A stretch of 64,000 bases of DNA, from the NCBI RefSeq assembly GCF_000013225.1, contig NC_007776.1:2982501-3046500 (forward strand). Direction: 5' to 3'. This DNA comes from Synechococcus sp. JA-2-3B'a(2-13). GTDB lineage: Bacteria > Cyanobacteriota > Cyanobacteriia > Thermostichales > Thermostichaceae. The notes under the pieces were generated by a model. It was not told the DNA's origin. It saw nothing but the letters and a program-made list of their open reading frames with translations, and searched no databases. This document shows, piece by piece, positions 34,145 to 42,214 of the stretch. The position numbers and the translations under genes are program-made. Position 1 is the stretch's first letter; the number at the start of each line of letters is the position of its first letter.

Positions 34145-35284
34145 TCAGCTTTTGCCCAGCTTCAGCATCTGATCCACCACCCCTAGGGTTTCTTCGTAGA
34201 GGTAGTCGGGGCCAAGCCGCTGCAACTCGGCAGCCAGCAGGGTGTCGAGGGAATCCTGCTCCAGGGGAGCCACCTGGCGAACCACACATCTCTGAGCACC
34301 CCCCATGGCTTCCATGCGCATACACCCTGTGATTTCGGAGCACAGCACAGTACAGGCGTCGGCTTCTTGGTTGCTGGAGGTGAGGCGCAGCCCGATGAGA
34401 TCCCCCGGCTGGCTGATTTCCGAGGCCAAGGGCACAGCCGCCAGTTCTGCCATCACCTCGCCGCCCCTTTGGGTTTGCAAGCGGATACGGTCGATCTGGT
34501 AATCGTGCTCCTGAGCCTGAACCCGCTCTGTGGGAGTCCATCCCAGGCGACCGGCCAGCCAGCCCAGGAAAAGGAACGCCTGGCAGGGATTGCCGGCTTT
34601 GTAGTCGAGGTTCACGCGATCTACGAGGTAGAGGGACTCCCGCCGGTCGGGAGGGTCAAAGGCTTGGGCGGTGAGTTCCTGCCAAGGCAGCAGCCGCCGC
34701 CAGTTGAGATCCCCACAGTGGCGCCCCTCACCCACCAAGAGGTGGATTTCCTGCAGATCTTCTTCTGGATTGACAAAGCCCCGTGAATCGACGATGACCC
34801 GGTTGCTCAGAGCCACCAATTTTTGAAACAGCAAGCTGTTCAAATCCAGATCCCCTTGCCACCACAAAAAGGTGGGCAAGTTGGGGATCAGCAGCGAGGC
34901 AACGGTGCTGCAGGCCCGCACAAAGGCCGATTCGGGCGCTTTCAGGGTGATGTATTCGCAACAGACCAACGAGCTGCGCTGCTCGCGGGTCACCGGACAG
35001 TAGGCGGCCACCTGGGCCTCGATGGCATCGTCTGGGGATCCCTCTCGTTTGGCGCGCAGGTCAATGACGCGACAGGGGTTTTGGGTGGCGATGGCCTCGA
35101 CGGTGGGAGAAGGTAGCAACAGCGCATCGTCCAGAGATTCGTACACCACCAGGGTAAAGGTGGCAGCGCGGGCGGCAACGCTCTCTCCTTTGGAAGACCA
35201 GATCTTGTTCAGCTCCTGCTCAATATCTTCGATGGAGACATCTTTCGGGGTTTGTAGGGGCAGGACGGCAGCAGATTGATCCAT
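34145..35284 (-). CDS. opcA: Glucose-6-phosphate dehydrogenase assembly protein OpcA
   Basis: 379 residues. OpcA activates G6PDH and mediates its thioredoxin control in cyanobacteria, feeding the oxidative pentose phosphate pathway. Family regions seen are VSIEDIEQELNKIW at the N-terminus, LVVYE, NLPTFLWWQGDLD, VIVDSRGF, DLNWRRLLPWQELTAQAFD and VNLDYKAGNPCQAFLFLGWLAGRLGW, with C-terminal Cys residues (VLCSEITGCMRM). In many cyanobacteria opcA follows zwf; zwf is absent here. Its 3' end adjoins the IS remnants. Confidence 0.94.
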   Translation of the reverse strand: MDQSAAVLPLQTPKDVSIEDIEQELNKIWSSKGESVAARAATFTLVVYESLDDALLLPSPTVEAIATQNPCRVIDLRAKREGSPDDAIEAQVAAYCPVTREQRSSLVCCEYITLKAPESAFVRACSTVASLLIPNLPTFLWWQGDLDLNSLLFQKLVALSNRVIVDSRGFVNPEEDLQEIHLLVGEGRHCGDLNWRRLLPWQELTAQAFDPPDRRESLYLVDRVNLDYKAGNPCQAFLFLGWLAGRLGWTPTERVQAQEHDYQIDRIRLQTQRGGEVMAELAAVPLASEISQPGDLIGLRLTSSNQEADACTVLCSEITGCMRMEAMGGAQRCVVRQVAPLEQDSLDTLLAAELQRLGPDYLYEETLGVVDQMLKLGKS

Positions 35285-35414
35285 AGTCTCCTCCTGGAGT
35301 GGACTCTTGCTCGATTCTAGGCAGGCGGGCCGGCTGGCTGGGAAGGGCTTAAGGCCAGGTACAGATTGGCCAACTCAAGCCTGCGCTCCACACCCAATCC
35401 AGGAAATCAGAGGA

Positions 35415-37013
35415 TCAAGCGGGCTGGGGCTGGATGCTCAGCTCCAGGGGGCGGGCGGGATCCCCTGTCAACAGGACTCCGCGGCCATTGGCGTGTAGGT
35501 GCCGCACAATCCAGTACAGGGTTTCTATGCGCTCCGGGCAGCCCAGTTTCTCTGCCAGTTGGGGCAAAGTCAGGGATCCCTGCTGCTCCTGCACCGTCTC
35601 TAGCAATCGCCGTTGCAGCTCCAAGACAGCGCTGGCGGCTTTCTTGCCTGCTTCCACCCCCGGTTGATGGTAAGCGTTGATCTGGATTAGGGAGGCGTAG
35701 AGGCCCACGGCTCGTTCGTAGAGGGCAATCAAGGCCCCCACCGAGCGGGCATCTACCCGTGGCAGCGTCACGGTAATGGAGTCGCGACCGTTTTCGTAGA
35801 GAGCCTGGCGGGTGCCCTGCAGCAGGCCGTTCAGGTAGTCGCCACTGGTCACCTGCGGCTCCACGAAGGGGGAAGGGATCCCAGGCTCCCGATCCTGAAG
35901 CACCTCGATGAAGGTGACAAAGAAGTTGTTCAAGCCATCCCGCAACTGCTGGACGTAGGCATGTTGGTCGGTGGTGCCCTTGTTGCCGTAAACGGCGATG
36001 CCCTGCTCCACACGGTTGCCGTTTAGATCATGGGATTTGCCCAGGGATTCCATCACCAACTGTTGTAAGTAACGGCTAAACAGCAGCAGGCGATCCTTGT
36101 AGGGCAAAACCACCATGTCCTTGCGCCCTTGCCCTTGACCGACGATGTACCAGGCCATGGCCAGCAGAGCGGCGGGATTGCGCTCCAGGTGGGGCAGGCG
36201 GGTGGCCTCATCCATGGTGGCTGCCCCGGCCAGCAAAGCCCGGATATCAATGCCCTGCAACGCTGCCGGCAACAGGCCCACCGGGGACGTTTCGGAGGTG
36301 CGCCCCCCCACCCAGTCGAAGATGGGGAAGACCTCCAACCACCCCTCCTGCCGCGCCTGCTGCTCCAATTGGCTGCCGGGGCCGGTGATGGCCACCGCAT
36401 GGGCAGAAAAAGGGATCCCGGCTTTTTGGTAGGCCAGCTTCACCTCCACCAAGCCATTGCGGGGCTCTGGGGTGCCGCCGGATTTGGAGGTGGTGATCAC
36501 CAGGGTTTGCCCCAGTTGGTCTGCCAGCCGCCCCAGCACCCGGTCAAACCCGTCGGGATCCGTGTTGTCGATGAAGTGGATGTTCAGGGGGGGGTGCAGC
36601 GGAGCCAGGGCCTCCGCCACAAATTGCGGCCCCAGAGCTGAGCCGCCAATGCCGATGCAGAGCAGCTCGGTGAACCGTCCCCCCCCGCTGGCCGGGATGG
36701 TTCCGCGATGGATCTTTTCGGCAAAGGTTTCCACTCGCTCAATGGAATCCTGAATGGCCTGCCGGATTTCAGGGGTGGGAGCCAGCTCGGGCGCCCGCAG
36801 CCAATAGTGGCCCACCTGGCGGCCTTCGTCGGGGTTGGCAATGGCTCCTGCCTCCAAAGCCTGCATATCGGCAAAAGCCTGGGCAAAGCGAGGCCGTAGC
36901 GCTTCCACCTGAGGGGGAGTGAAACGGATGCGGCTGATATCGACGAAAATCTCCAGGCCGGGATGGTAGTAAAGCCAATCGCAGTAGCGCTGCCAGAGTT
37001 GGAGGCTGTCCAT
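35415..37013 (-). CDS. pgi: Glucose-6-phosphate isomerase
   Basis: 532 residues from the ATG at 37013. Interconverts glucose 6-phosphate and fructose 6-phosphate. Signature regions are [66 protein letters not shown], the catalytic Glu in [11 protein letters not shown], and [18 protein letters not shown]. The C-terminus has about 60 residues forming a probable winged-helix-like extension ([24 protein letters not shown]). It follows folK by 46 bases on the same strand. Confidence 0.95.
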   Translation of the reverse strand: MDSLQLWQRYCDWLYYHPGLEIFVDISRIRFTPPQVEALRPRFAQAFADMQALEAGAIANPDEGRQVGHYWLRAPELAPTPEIRQAIQDSIERVETFAEKIHRGTIPASGGGRFTELLCIGIGGSALGPQFVAEALAPLHPPLNIHFIDNTDPDGFDRVLGRLADQLGQTLVITTSKSGGTPEPRNGLVEVKLAYQKAGIPFSAHAVAITGPGSQLEQQARQEGWLEVFPIFDWVGGRTSETSPVGLLPAALQGIDIRALLAGAATMDEATRLPHLERNPAALLAMAWYIVGQGQGRKDMVVLPYKDRLLLFSRYLQQLVMESLGKSHDLNGNRVEQGIAVYGNKGTTDQHAYVQQLRDGLNNFFVTFIEVLQDREPGIPSPFVEPQVTSGDYLNGLLQGTRQALYENGRDSITVTLPRVDARSVGALIALYERAVGLYASLIQINAYHQPGVEAGKKAASAVLELQRRLLETVQEQQGSLTLPQLAEKLGCPERIETLYWIVRHLHANGRGVLLTGDPARPLELSIQPQPA

Positions 37014-37059
37014 GGGATCCCTTTTGCCGAAATCCCTAACCAGCTTACCAAACTCTTTC

Positions 37060-37566
37060 TTACTCCCAGCCGAGGGTTGTGCGCTCCAGCCAGGACTGAT
37101 CCAAACTGATGAGTGCCTCTTTGACCCCCACACCGGTCTCAGGGTGACGCCAGTCGGGAGCGATCTCCCCCAAGGGAGCTAAGACAAAAGCACGTTCCAT
37201 CATGCGGGGGTGGGGCAACGTCAGCTCAGGGCTGTTCAGGATGCGGCTGCCCATGGCCAGCAGATCCAAATCCAGGGTTCTGGCCTCCCAGCGGATGCGC
37301 CGCACCCGTCCTGCCTCCTGCTCGATGGCCAGCAGCGCCCCGAGCAACTCCAGGGGAGACCGGTAGGGGGGAAAGGGATCCAACGCCACCACTGCGTTAA
37401 GGTAGTCAGGCTGTCCGGGTGGCCCCCCTTGGGCTGGGCTGCGGTAGAGACTGGAACGGGCCGCCACCTCTCCCAACCGGCGCAACTTCTGCACAGCCAA
37501 GCGCAACTGCTGCAGCGGATCCCCCAGGTTGCTTCCCAGGGCAACATAGGCCAGGTCACGATTCAT
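37060..37566 (-). CDS. folK: HPPK, 6-hydroxymethyl-7,8-dihydropterin pyrophosphokinase
   Basis: 168 residues from the ATG at 37566. Transfers pyrophosphate from ATP to the pterin in folate synthesis. It has [12 protein letters not shown] at the N-terminus, [23 protein letters not shown] with the metal-binding D-x-D, and [23 protein letters not shown]. The start overlaps the folB stop by 4 bases, which fixes both. Confidence 0.95.
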   Translation of the reverse strand: MNRDLAYVALGSNLGDPLQQLRLAVQKLRRLGEVAARSSLYRSPAQGGPPGQPDYLNAVVALDPFPPYRSPLELLGALLAIEQEAGRVRRIRWEARTLDLDLLAMGSRILNSPELTLPHPRMMERAFVLAPLGEIAPDWRHPETGVGVKEALISLDQSWLERTTLGWE

Positions 37567-37946
37567 GAGGCTTCCGCCCTGCTTACGGCTCGCCGGCGGT
37601 CGACCTCGACGTAAACATCCTCGAACAGCCCCGGCAGGGGAGCATGGGGCTTGTGAACCCGCACGGTCAGGGCCTCCAGTTGGGGATAGCTCTGCCACAG
37701 CCGCTCTGCGATCTGATCCGCCAAGGTCTCGATCAAGCGGCGGCGTTGGCCGGTCACCTCCTGCCGCACCCTCTCGTACACCTGGGCGTAGTCCACCGTG
37801 CGCGAGAGGTCATCTTGGATCTCGGCTAGGGAAAGCCGCATCTCCACGTCCACCACAAAACGCCCACCCAAAACCGCTTCCTCCGGGCAGTGGCCGTGAT
37901 AGGCATGAAAGACGAGGCCCTGCAGCACCAGCCTACCCTGCGTCAT
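37563..37946 (-). CDS. folB: Dihydroneopterin aldolase
   Basis: 127 residues from the ATG at 37946. Converts dihydroneopterin to 6-hydroxymethyl-dihydropterin and glycolaldehyde. Family features are LQGLVFHAYHGHCPEEAVLGGRF, the TVDYAQVYERV segment, RLIETLADQIAERLW with the catalytic Glu, and a Lys in VRVHKPHAPLPG. Overlaps folP by 14 bases upstream and folK by 4 bases downstream. Confidence 0.94.
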   Translation of the reverse strand: MTQGRLVLQGLVFHAYHGHCPEEAVLGGRFVVDVEMRLSLAEIQDDLSRTVDYAQVYERVRQEVTGQRRRLIETLADQIAERLWQSYPQLEALTVRVHKPHAPLPGLFEDVYVEVDRRRAVSRAEAS

Positions 37947-38835
37947 GGTGCAGAGCTTCCCAAGTGGCAAGGGCGGAAACATGAGCCGGCACGTTGTGAA
38001 CCCGTACCAGGGCAGCCCCCCGGCTGGCTGCAAACAGGTGCACGGCCACGCTGGCGCTGTCTCGCTCGCTGGGCACGGCAATGCCGGAAAGCTTGCCCAC
38101 AAAACTTTTGCGGGATGCCCCCACCAAAACTGGGTAGCCGTAGGCCACCAGCCGCGGTAGGGCTTTGAGCAGGGTTACATTCTGCTCAGCAGTTTTGGCA
38201 AAGCCCAAGCCCGGATCCAAAACAACGCTGGGCACGCCCGCTGCCAGGGCCCGCTCCGCCTGTTCCCTGAGAAAACCGAAAACCTCCCCCTCCAGGTCAG
38301 CATAGTCGGTCTGCTGCTGCATGGTGCGCGGTTCTCCCCGCATGTGCATGATCACCGCCGGCACCCCCTTTTCGGCACAGACCTGTATCATTTGGGGATC
38401 CCGCAGCCCGCTGACATCGTTGATGATGTGCGCCCCGGCAGCCAAAGCCGCAGCCGCCACCTCCGTTCTGCGCGTATCGACGCTGATGGGGATCCCGGAT
38501 CCTTCCAGGGCCCGGATCACGGGCAAGACTCGGTCGCATTCCACCTCCACCGATACCGGCTCCGCTCCCGGACGGGTGGACTCGCCGCCAATATCCACGA
38601 TCAAGGCCCCTGCCGCTGCCATGGCTTTGGCTGCCTGCACGGCTGCTTCTGGGGATCCCCACAGGCCGCCATCGCTAAAGCTGTCGGGTGTTACGTTGAG
38701 CACCCCCATCACCGCAACCCCGCGCCACGAGAGGCGATAGCCTTCCGCCGCCTTTTCGGCCCTGGGCAGGGGACGCCGAGAGGTCAAGCTGGTAACACTT
38801 CTAACCTTCAGAAGATGATCCTGCGCAAAGAGCAT
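37933..38835 (-). CDS. folP: Dihydropteroate synthase
   Basis: 300 residues. Joins p-aminobenzoate to the pterin pyrophosphate. The two family signatures are clear: VMGVLNVTPDSFSDGG near residue 45 and IVDIGGESTRPGAEPV near 80. Also seen are ISVDTRR, HIINDVSGLRD, VIMHMRGEP, LDPGLGFAKT and GASRKSFVG. The N-terminal 30 residues before the core are variable, so the true start may be slightly later. First of folP-folB-folK. Confidence 0.95.
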   Translation of the reverse strand: MLFAQDHLLKVRSVTSLTSRRPLPRAEKAAEGYRLSWRGVAVMGVLNVTPDSFSDGGLWGSPEAAVQAAKAMAAAGALIVDIGGESTRPGAEPVSVEVECDRVLPVIRALEGSGIPISVDTRRTEVAAAALAAGAHIINDVSGLRDPQMIQVCAEKGVPAVIMHMRGEPRTMQQQTDYADLEGEVFGFLREQAERALAAGVPSVVLDPGLGFAKTAEQNVTLLKALPRLVAYGYPVLVGASRKSFVGKLSGIAVPSERDSASVAVHLFAASRGAALVRVHNVPAHVSALATWEALHHDAG

Positions 38836-39025
38836 GCTGGTTTGTGCTGCTGGGGCAAGGAAAGAGTCTCCCGCAGCTCAGGATACTATGGCCCAAGCCC
38901 CACGCATGGCTGAAATCCAGTGAAATGCTTCGGCGTCTCCGGCTTGCAGAATGCAACCTGGGGAAGAGCCTCCGCCAACTCAGACGCTGGGGTTGACCTG
39001 AGTCGGCAGAGGAACTCATCCCACT

Positions 39026-39130
39026 CTAGAACATGATGTCGTCTTCGGAACGACCCCAGATGCACCAAATGATAGAGGCAAAGATCGCCATGTAAACCCA
39101 GGCCATCGGGCCGTATTGCAGCAGATCCAT
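39026..39130 (-). CDS. 34-residue single-span membrane protein, PetN-like
   Basis: ATG at 39130 preceded by AGGGA with 7-base spacing, and a good promoter further up at 39166-39194. The peptide begins MDLLQYG, has a hydrophobic segment (AWVYMAIFASIIWCIW) and then WGRSEDD. The MD-x-L...G start and the WGR after the membrane helix resemble PetN (29 residues), the small subunit VIII of cytochrome b6f. The identity is tentative because the helix sequence differs and the tail is longer. It stands alone between folP and ychF. Confidence 0.6.
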   Translation of the reverse strand: MDLLQYGPMAWVYMAIFASIIWCIWGRSEDDIMF

Positions 39131-39165
39131 CAATACATCCCTAAAACATTTGTTTATCTAGTCCA

Positions 39166-39194
39166 ATTATTGTGATGTTTCGTTACAGCGTCAA
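39166..39194 (-). promoter_or_regulatory. Promoter for the 34-residue membrane protein
   Basis: Reading leftward: TTGACG (39194-39189) and AATAAT (39171-39166) are separated by 17 bases, in an AT-rich stretch 36 bases before the start codon. Confidence 0.6.
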
Positions 39195-39351
39195 CCGTTT
39201 TCTTAGGAAAAGGCCCCCTCTCAGACCCAGCCGGAGCTGCGCTGGGATCCCTTGTCCAGGGCGGGTTAAGTCTTTTTGCCTAAAGACAGGGAGCAAGTCT
39301 TCAGTTTCTGAGAAAACCCAGCTTGCCTGAGAGATGCAGGAGGATAGGGAA

Positions 39352-40443
39352 CTAGACATTGAAGCGGAAGTGCATCACGTCCCCTTCCTGGACGACGTAG
39401 TCTTTGCCTTCGCTGCGCAGCAGGCCCTTTTCTTTGGCGGCATTCAGGGATCCCGCCGCCACCAGATCGGCATAGGCCACCGTCTCGGCCCGGATGAAGC
39501 CCCGCTCAAAATCGGAGTGGATCACCCCGGCTGCCTGAGGGGCTGTGGCGCCGACTGGAATCGTCCAAGCGCGGGTTTCTTTGGGGCCAGAGGTAAAGTA
39601 GGTGCGCAAGCCCAACAGCTCGTAGGTGGCTCGGATGAGAGATTTCAGCCCGCCCTCTTTTACCCCTAACGAATCCAGATAGGCCTGTCGCTCGTCGGGG
39701 GGCAGCTCCACCAGTTCCGCCTCCACCTGGGCTGAGACCACCACCACACCTGCCCCTTCCGCCTCGGCAAATTGCCGCACCTGCTCCACCCAGGCATTGC
39801 CGCTGGCCAGATCCGTTTCCGCCACATTGGCGGCGTAGATGACTTTTTTGCGGGTGAGCAGCCCCAACCCTTTGATCAACTGCTCTTCTTCTGGGCTGAG
39901 GGGTACCAGGCGAGCCGGCTTGCCCTCGTCCAAGGCAGCCTGTAATTGTTCCAGAGCCTGCAACTCCAGTTGGGCGGTTTTGTCGGACTTTGCCTGCTTG
40001 CGCACCCGCTCTATGCGCCGCTCGATCTGGGCCAAATCCGCCAAGGCTAGCTCCAAGTTGATCACCCCGATATCCCGCAAGGGATCCACCGAACCCGCCA
40101 CATGCACAATGTTCTCGTCTTGGAAGCAGCGCACCACGTGCACCACGGCGTCCACCTGGCGAATGTGGGAGAGAAACTGGTTGCCCAGACCCTCCCCCTT
40201 GCTGGCTCCAGCCACCAGCCCGGCAATATCCACAAACTCGATTTGGCTGGGGATGATCTCGGCAGAACCGCTGATCTTGGCCAGCACCTGCAAGCGCTCG
40301 TCGGGCACCGCCACCCGCCCCACATTCGGCTCAATGGTGCAGAAGGGAAAGTTGGCCGCCTCGGCTTTGGCATTTTCACAGAGGGCGTTGAACAAGGTAG
40401 ATTTGCCTACGTTGGGCAGGCCGACAATTCCAGCTCTCAACAT
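39352..40443 (-). CDS. ychF: Redox-responsive ATPase/GTPase YchF
   Basis: 363 residues. YchF is an Obg-family P-loop NTPase bound to ribosomes that hydrolyses ATP in preference to GTP. Seen here: GLPNVGKSTLFNAL near residue 8, NFPFCTIEPNVG, VDIAGLVAGASKGEGLGNQFLSHIR, the coiled-coil arm (about 130-200), NVAE in place of NKxD, and the C-terminal TGS domain (YFTSGPKETRAWTIP; GVIHSDFERGFIRAETV; GKDYVVQEGDVMHFRFNV). Confidence 0.96.
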   Translation of the reverse strand: MLRAGIVGLPNVGKSTLFNALCENAKAEAANFPFCTIEPNVGRVAVPDERLQVLAKISGSAEIIPSQIEFVDIAGLVAGASKGEGLGNQFLSHIRQVDAVVHVVRCFQDENIVHVAGSVDPLRDIGVINLELALADLAQIERRIERVRKQAKSDKTAQLELQALEQLQAALDEGKPARLVPLSPEEEQLIKGLGLLTRKKVIYAANVAETDLASGNAWVEQVRQFAEAEGAGVVVVSAQVEAELVELPPDERQAYLDSLGVKEGGLKSLIRATYELLGLRTYFTSGPKETRAWTIPVGATAPQAAGVIHSDFERGFIRAETVAYADLVAAGSLNAAKEKGLLRSEGKDYVVQEGDVMHFRFNV

Positions 40444-40506
40444 CCAGATCTTGGGGAAAAAGCCAAAAACCAGGGTAACGGGATCCCTTGCCCAGCGGAA
40501 AGATCC

Positions 40507-40654
40507 CTACTCTGACGTTAGCATTTGCCGCCCCTTTCCCAACCGGTGGATCCGCTCCCAAGCGCTCCGCGCCGCCAACGCCACCACCTTCGGCTCCTCT
40601 CCCAAGAGAACTGTATTTTTTGTCAGCTGCACAGTGTTGGGCAGCTGAGGTCTT
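40507..40654 (-). pseudogene. Possible gene fragment cut by tnpB element 2
   Basis: Beyond the right end of the element the reverse strand stays open for about 48 codons (QLTKNTVLLGEEPKVVALAAR, then SAWERIHRLGKG) to a stop at 40507. It has no start of its own outside the element. On the far side, at 42205, an ATG with GAGGTGAG upstream begins 10 bases after the response-regulator gene and breaks off near the element. Together they may be one interrupted gene; this is inference. Confidence 0.25.
40559..40582 (-). repeat. 24-bp dispersed hairpin repeat, copy 6 (diverged)
   Basis: Reverse-strand stem GGCGC/GCGCT around loop GGA; the 5' part (GGCGTTGGC) differs from the consensus. It lies within the possible gene fragment. 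Confidence 0.45.
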
Positions 40655-40662
40655 TTGACATC

Positions 40663-40684
40663 CTCCCCGGCCTGAAGGCTGGAG
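40663..40684 (-). repeat. Right-end hairpin of tnpB element 2
   Basis: Arms CTCC/GGAG with inner GCC/GGC and loop TTCA on the reverse strand. The omega-RNA scaffold should end just past it, at GATGTCAA (about 40655); the bases following, leftward, would be the guide. Confidence 0.65.
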
Positions 40685-40696
40685 ATTCCTACCACG

Positions 40697-42034
40697 CTAC
40701 GCATGGATGGCTCCTTGCGCAGTCGTCTCGGCGGGTTCCTGCTTCCGACCGCCCGTGCAGTTCGATCCACAGGCCATCCGGGCTGACACGGGTGGTTCAC
40801 CCACCCGCATCCCGACCGCAGCGTCGGCCGTGTCCTGCCCTTCGTCTCGCAACAGCTGTATCCCGCGAGCAAGGATGTTGATGGCACCGACCAGAAAGGC
40901 CTCCGGCCCGCTGCCGCGAAAGGCCTCCGGCCCGCTGCCGCGATCGGCGTTATTCTCATAGCCGCACGCCACGCACTCGAACCAGGCTTGGGTCTGGCGG
41001 TTGTCTGATGAAACATGGCCGCAACATGGACAGGTGCGGCTCGGGTTCTGCGGCGGCACGACAATGAGCCTGCCACCTTTCCAGGCCAGCTTGTACTCCA
41101 GCATGCAGCGGAACTCATACCACCCCTGGTCGAGAATGGCTTTGTTTAACGCTGACTTGGCGCGGACGTTCTTCCCAGGAGCATCTGCTGTCCCTGCCGC
41201 CAACTTGGACATATTCCGCACCCGCAAGTCCTCGATGCACACGATTGCCTGGCTTTTGCAAATCGCGGTCGAGACCTTGTGCAGGAAGTCGCGGCGGGCG
41301 TTGGCCATCTGAGAATGAATACGCTGGAGGCGGGCTTTTGCCTTCTTCCAGTTGTTGCTGAACTTGACTTTGCGGGAGAGCGCTTGCTGGGCCTTGCGCA
41401 AGCGCGCCTCGTGCCGCTTGAAGCTGTTGAGGGGCGCGTAGAACGTGCCGTCCGAGAGGGTAGCCAAGCGGGCAATGCCCATGTCCATGCCCACTGCGCC
41501 CCCCTGCGGAATAGGCCAATTAACCTCCCGCTCGGTCTGAATCGACACGAACCACTTGCCAGCGTGCTTGGATACGGTGACGCTCTTGACCTTGCCCACC
41601 ACGTCGCGGCTGTTGCGATAACGCAGCCAGCCAAGTTTGGGCAGAAAGATGCGGCTGTTGGCCTGGTCCAGCTGGATTTGCTTGGGGTCGGGATAACGGA
41701 AACTGTCCGACCGGCCTTTTTTCTTGAACTTCGGGAAGCCGGCGCGCTGGGCGAAGAAGTGGCTGTAGGCTCGCTCCAAATCCTGGAGCGCCTGTTGCAG
41801 CGGATGCACCGGCGCATCCGCCAGCCACGCCGTATCTGCGCTGTGGCGCCACGCGGTGAGCAGCTGGCACAGGCCCGCATAGCCTAGCTTTTTCTGACCT
41901 TGCTCGTGACGCTCCTTCTGCAACGCCAGTGCTTTGTTGTAGACGAACCGGCAGGAGCCAGCAAAGCGGCGCATCTGCCGTTCCTGCTGGCCGTTGGGCA
42001 GCAATTCGTACTTGAAGGCTTGAAGTCGTTGCAC
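40697..42034 (-). CDS. tnpB: TnpB RNA-guided nuclease, element 2, with repeat-disrupted RuvC-III motif
   Basis: 445 residues, GTG start. N-terminal FKYELLPNGQQERQM and VYNKAL are typical TnpB. The RuvC triad residues are Asp184 (GMDMGIARLA), Glu268 (CIEDLRV) and Asp364 (NNAD), with the zinc ribbon CPCC...CVACG. Directly after Asp364 the family motif ADLVGAINIL is split by 16 residues made of two identical RGSGPEAF units. These are encoded by two tandem 24-bp repeats at 40895-40942. The insertion keeps the frame but probably harms the active site. The C-terminal 60 residues beyond the motif overlap the omega-RNA region. Confidence 0.88.
   Translation of the reverse strand: MQRLQAFKYELLPNGQQERQMRRFAGSCRFVYNKALALQKERHEQGQKKLGYAGLCQLLTAWRHSADTAWLADAPVHPLQQALQDLERAYSHFFAQRAGFPKFKKKGRSDSFRYPDPKQIQLDQANSRIFLPKLGWLRYRNSRDVVGKVKSVTVSKHAGKWFVSIQTEREVNWPIPQGGAVGMDMGIARLATLSDGTFYAPLNSFKRHEARLRKAQQALSRKVKFSNNWKKAKARLQRIHSQMANARRDFLHKVSTAICKSQAIVCIEDLRVRNMSKLAAGTADAPGKNVRAKSALNKAILDQGWYEFRCMLEYKLAWKGGRLIVVPPQNPSRTCPCCGHVSSDNRQTQAWFECVACGYENNADRGSGPEAFRGSGPEAFLVGAINILARGIQLLRDEGQDTADAAVGMRVGEPPVSARMACGSNCTGGRKQEPAETTAQGAIHA
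40895..40942 (-). repeat. 24-bp dispersed hairpin repeat, copies 7 and 8 in perfect tandem
   Basis: Two identical units, 40895-40918 and 40919-40942. On the reverse strand each has stem GGGCC/GGCCT (one wobble) around loop GGA, preceded by CGCGGCAGC. In frame inside tnpB. Confidence 0.75.
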
Positions 42035-42136
42035 CGCTCAATCGTATTCTTGACCTATGCGTGATGACAACGATATTCACATGGCCGGCACTGCGTTTTT
42101 AAAGGGCGTCGGCTACGGTCGGCGCTATCCTTCCCT

Positions 42137-42153
42137 GCCCTGAAGGACGGGGC
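42137..42153 (-). repeat. Left-end hairpin of tnpB element 2
   Basis: Arms GCCC/GGGC on the reverse strand, enclosing CCTTCA as in the right-end hairpin. Confidence 0.55.
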
Positions 42154-42214
42154 TTGCCGCGCCTTTTGGTCAGGGGATCGCCTCAAAGCAGCTTGCAATA
42201 GCCATAACTCACCT

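Larger units (their letters stand above)
40655..42170 (-). mobile_element. IS605-family element with tnpB only, element 2
   Basis: A leftward tnpB gene is bounded by hairpins. The right end (40663-40684) reads leftward as a stem with CCTTCAGG in the loop and then GGGGAGGATGTCAA, the common IS605 right-end sequence. The left-end hairpin (42137-42153) also carries CCTTCAGG. No tnpA is present. The left boundary is approximate. It lies between ychF and the response-regulator gene. Confidence 0.75.

Noticed and set aside
40507-41118. 203-codon reverse frame overlapping tnpB element 2
   Set aside because: Its first part is an out-of-frame reading of tnpB and the omega-RNA region (the familiar ISSLQAGEDVK artefact of IS605 right ends); only the last 48 codons beyond the element are considered.
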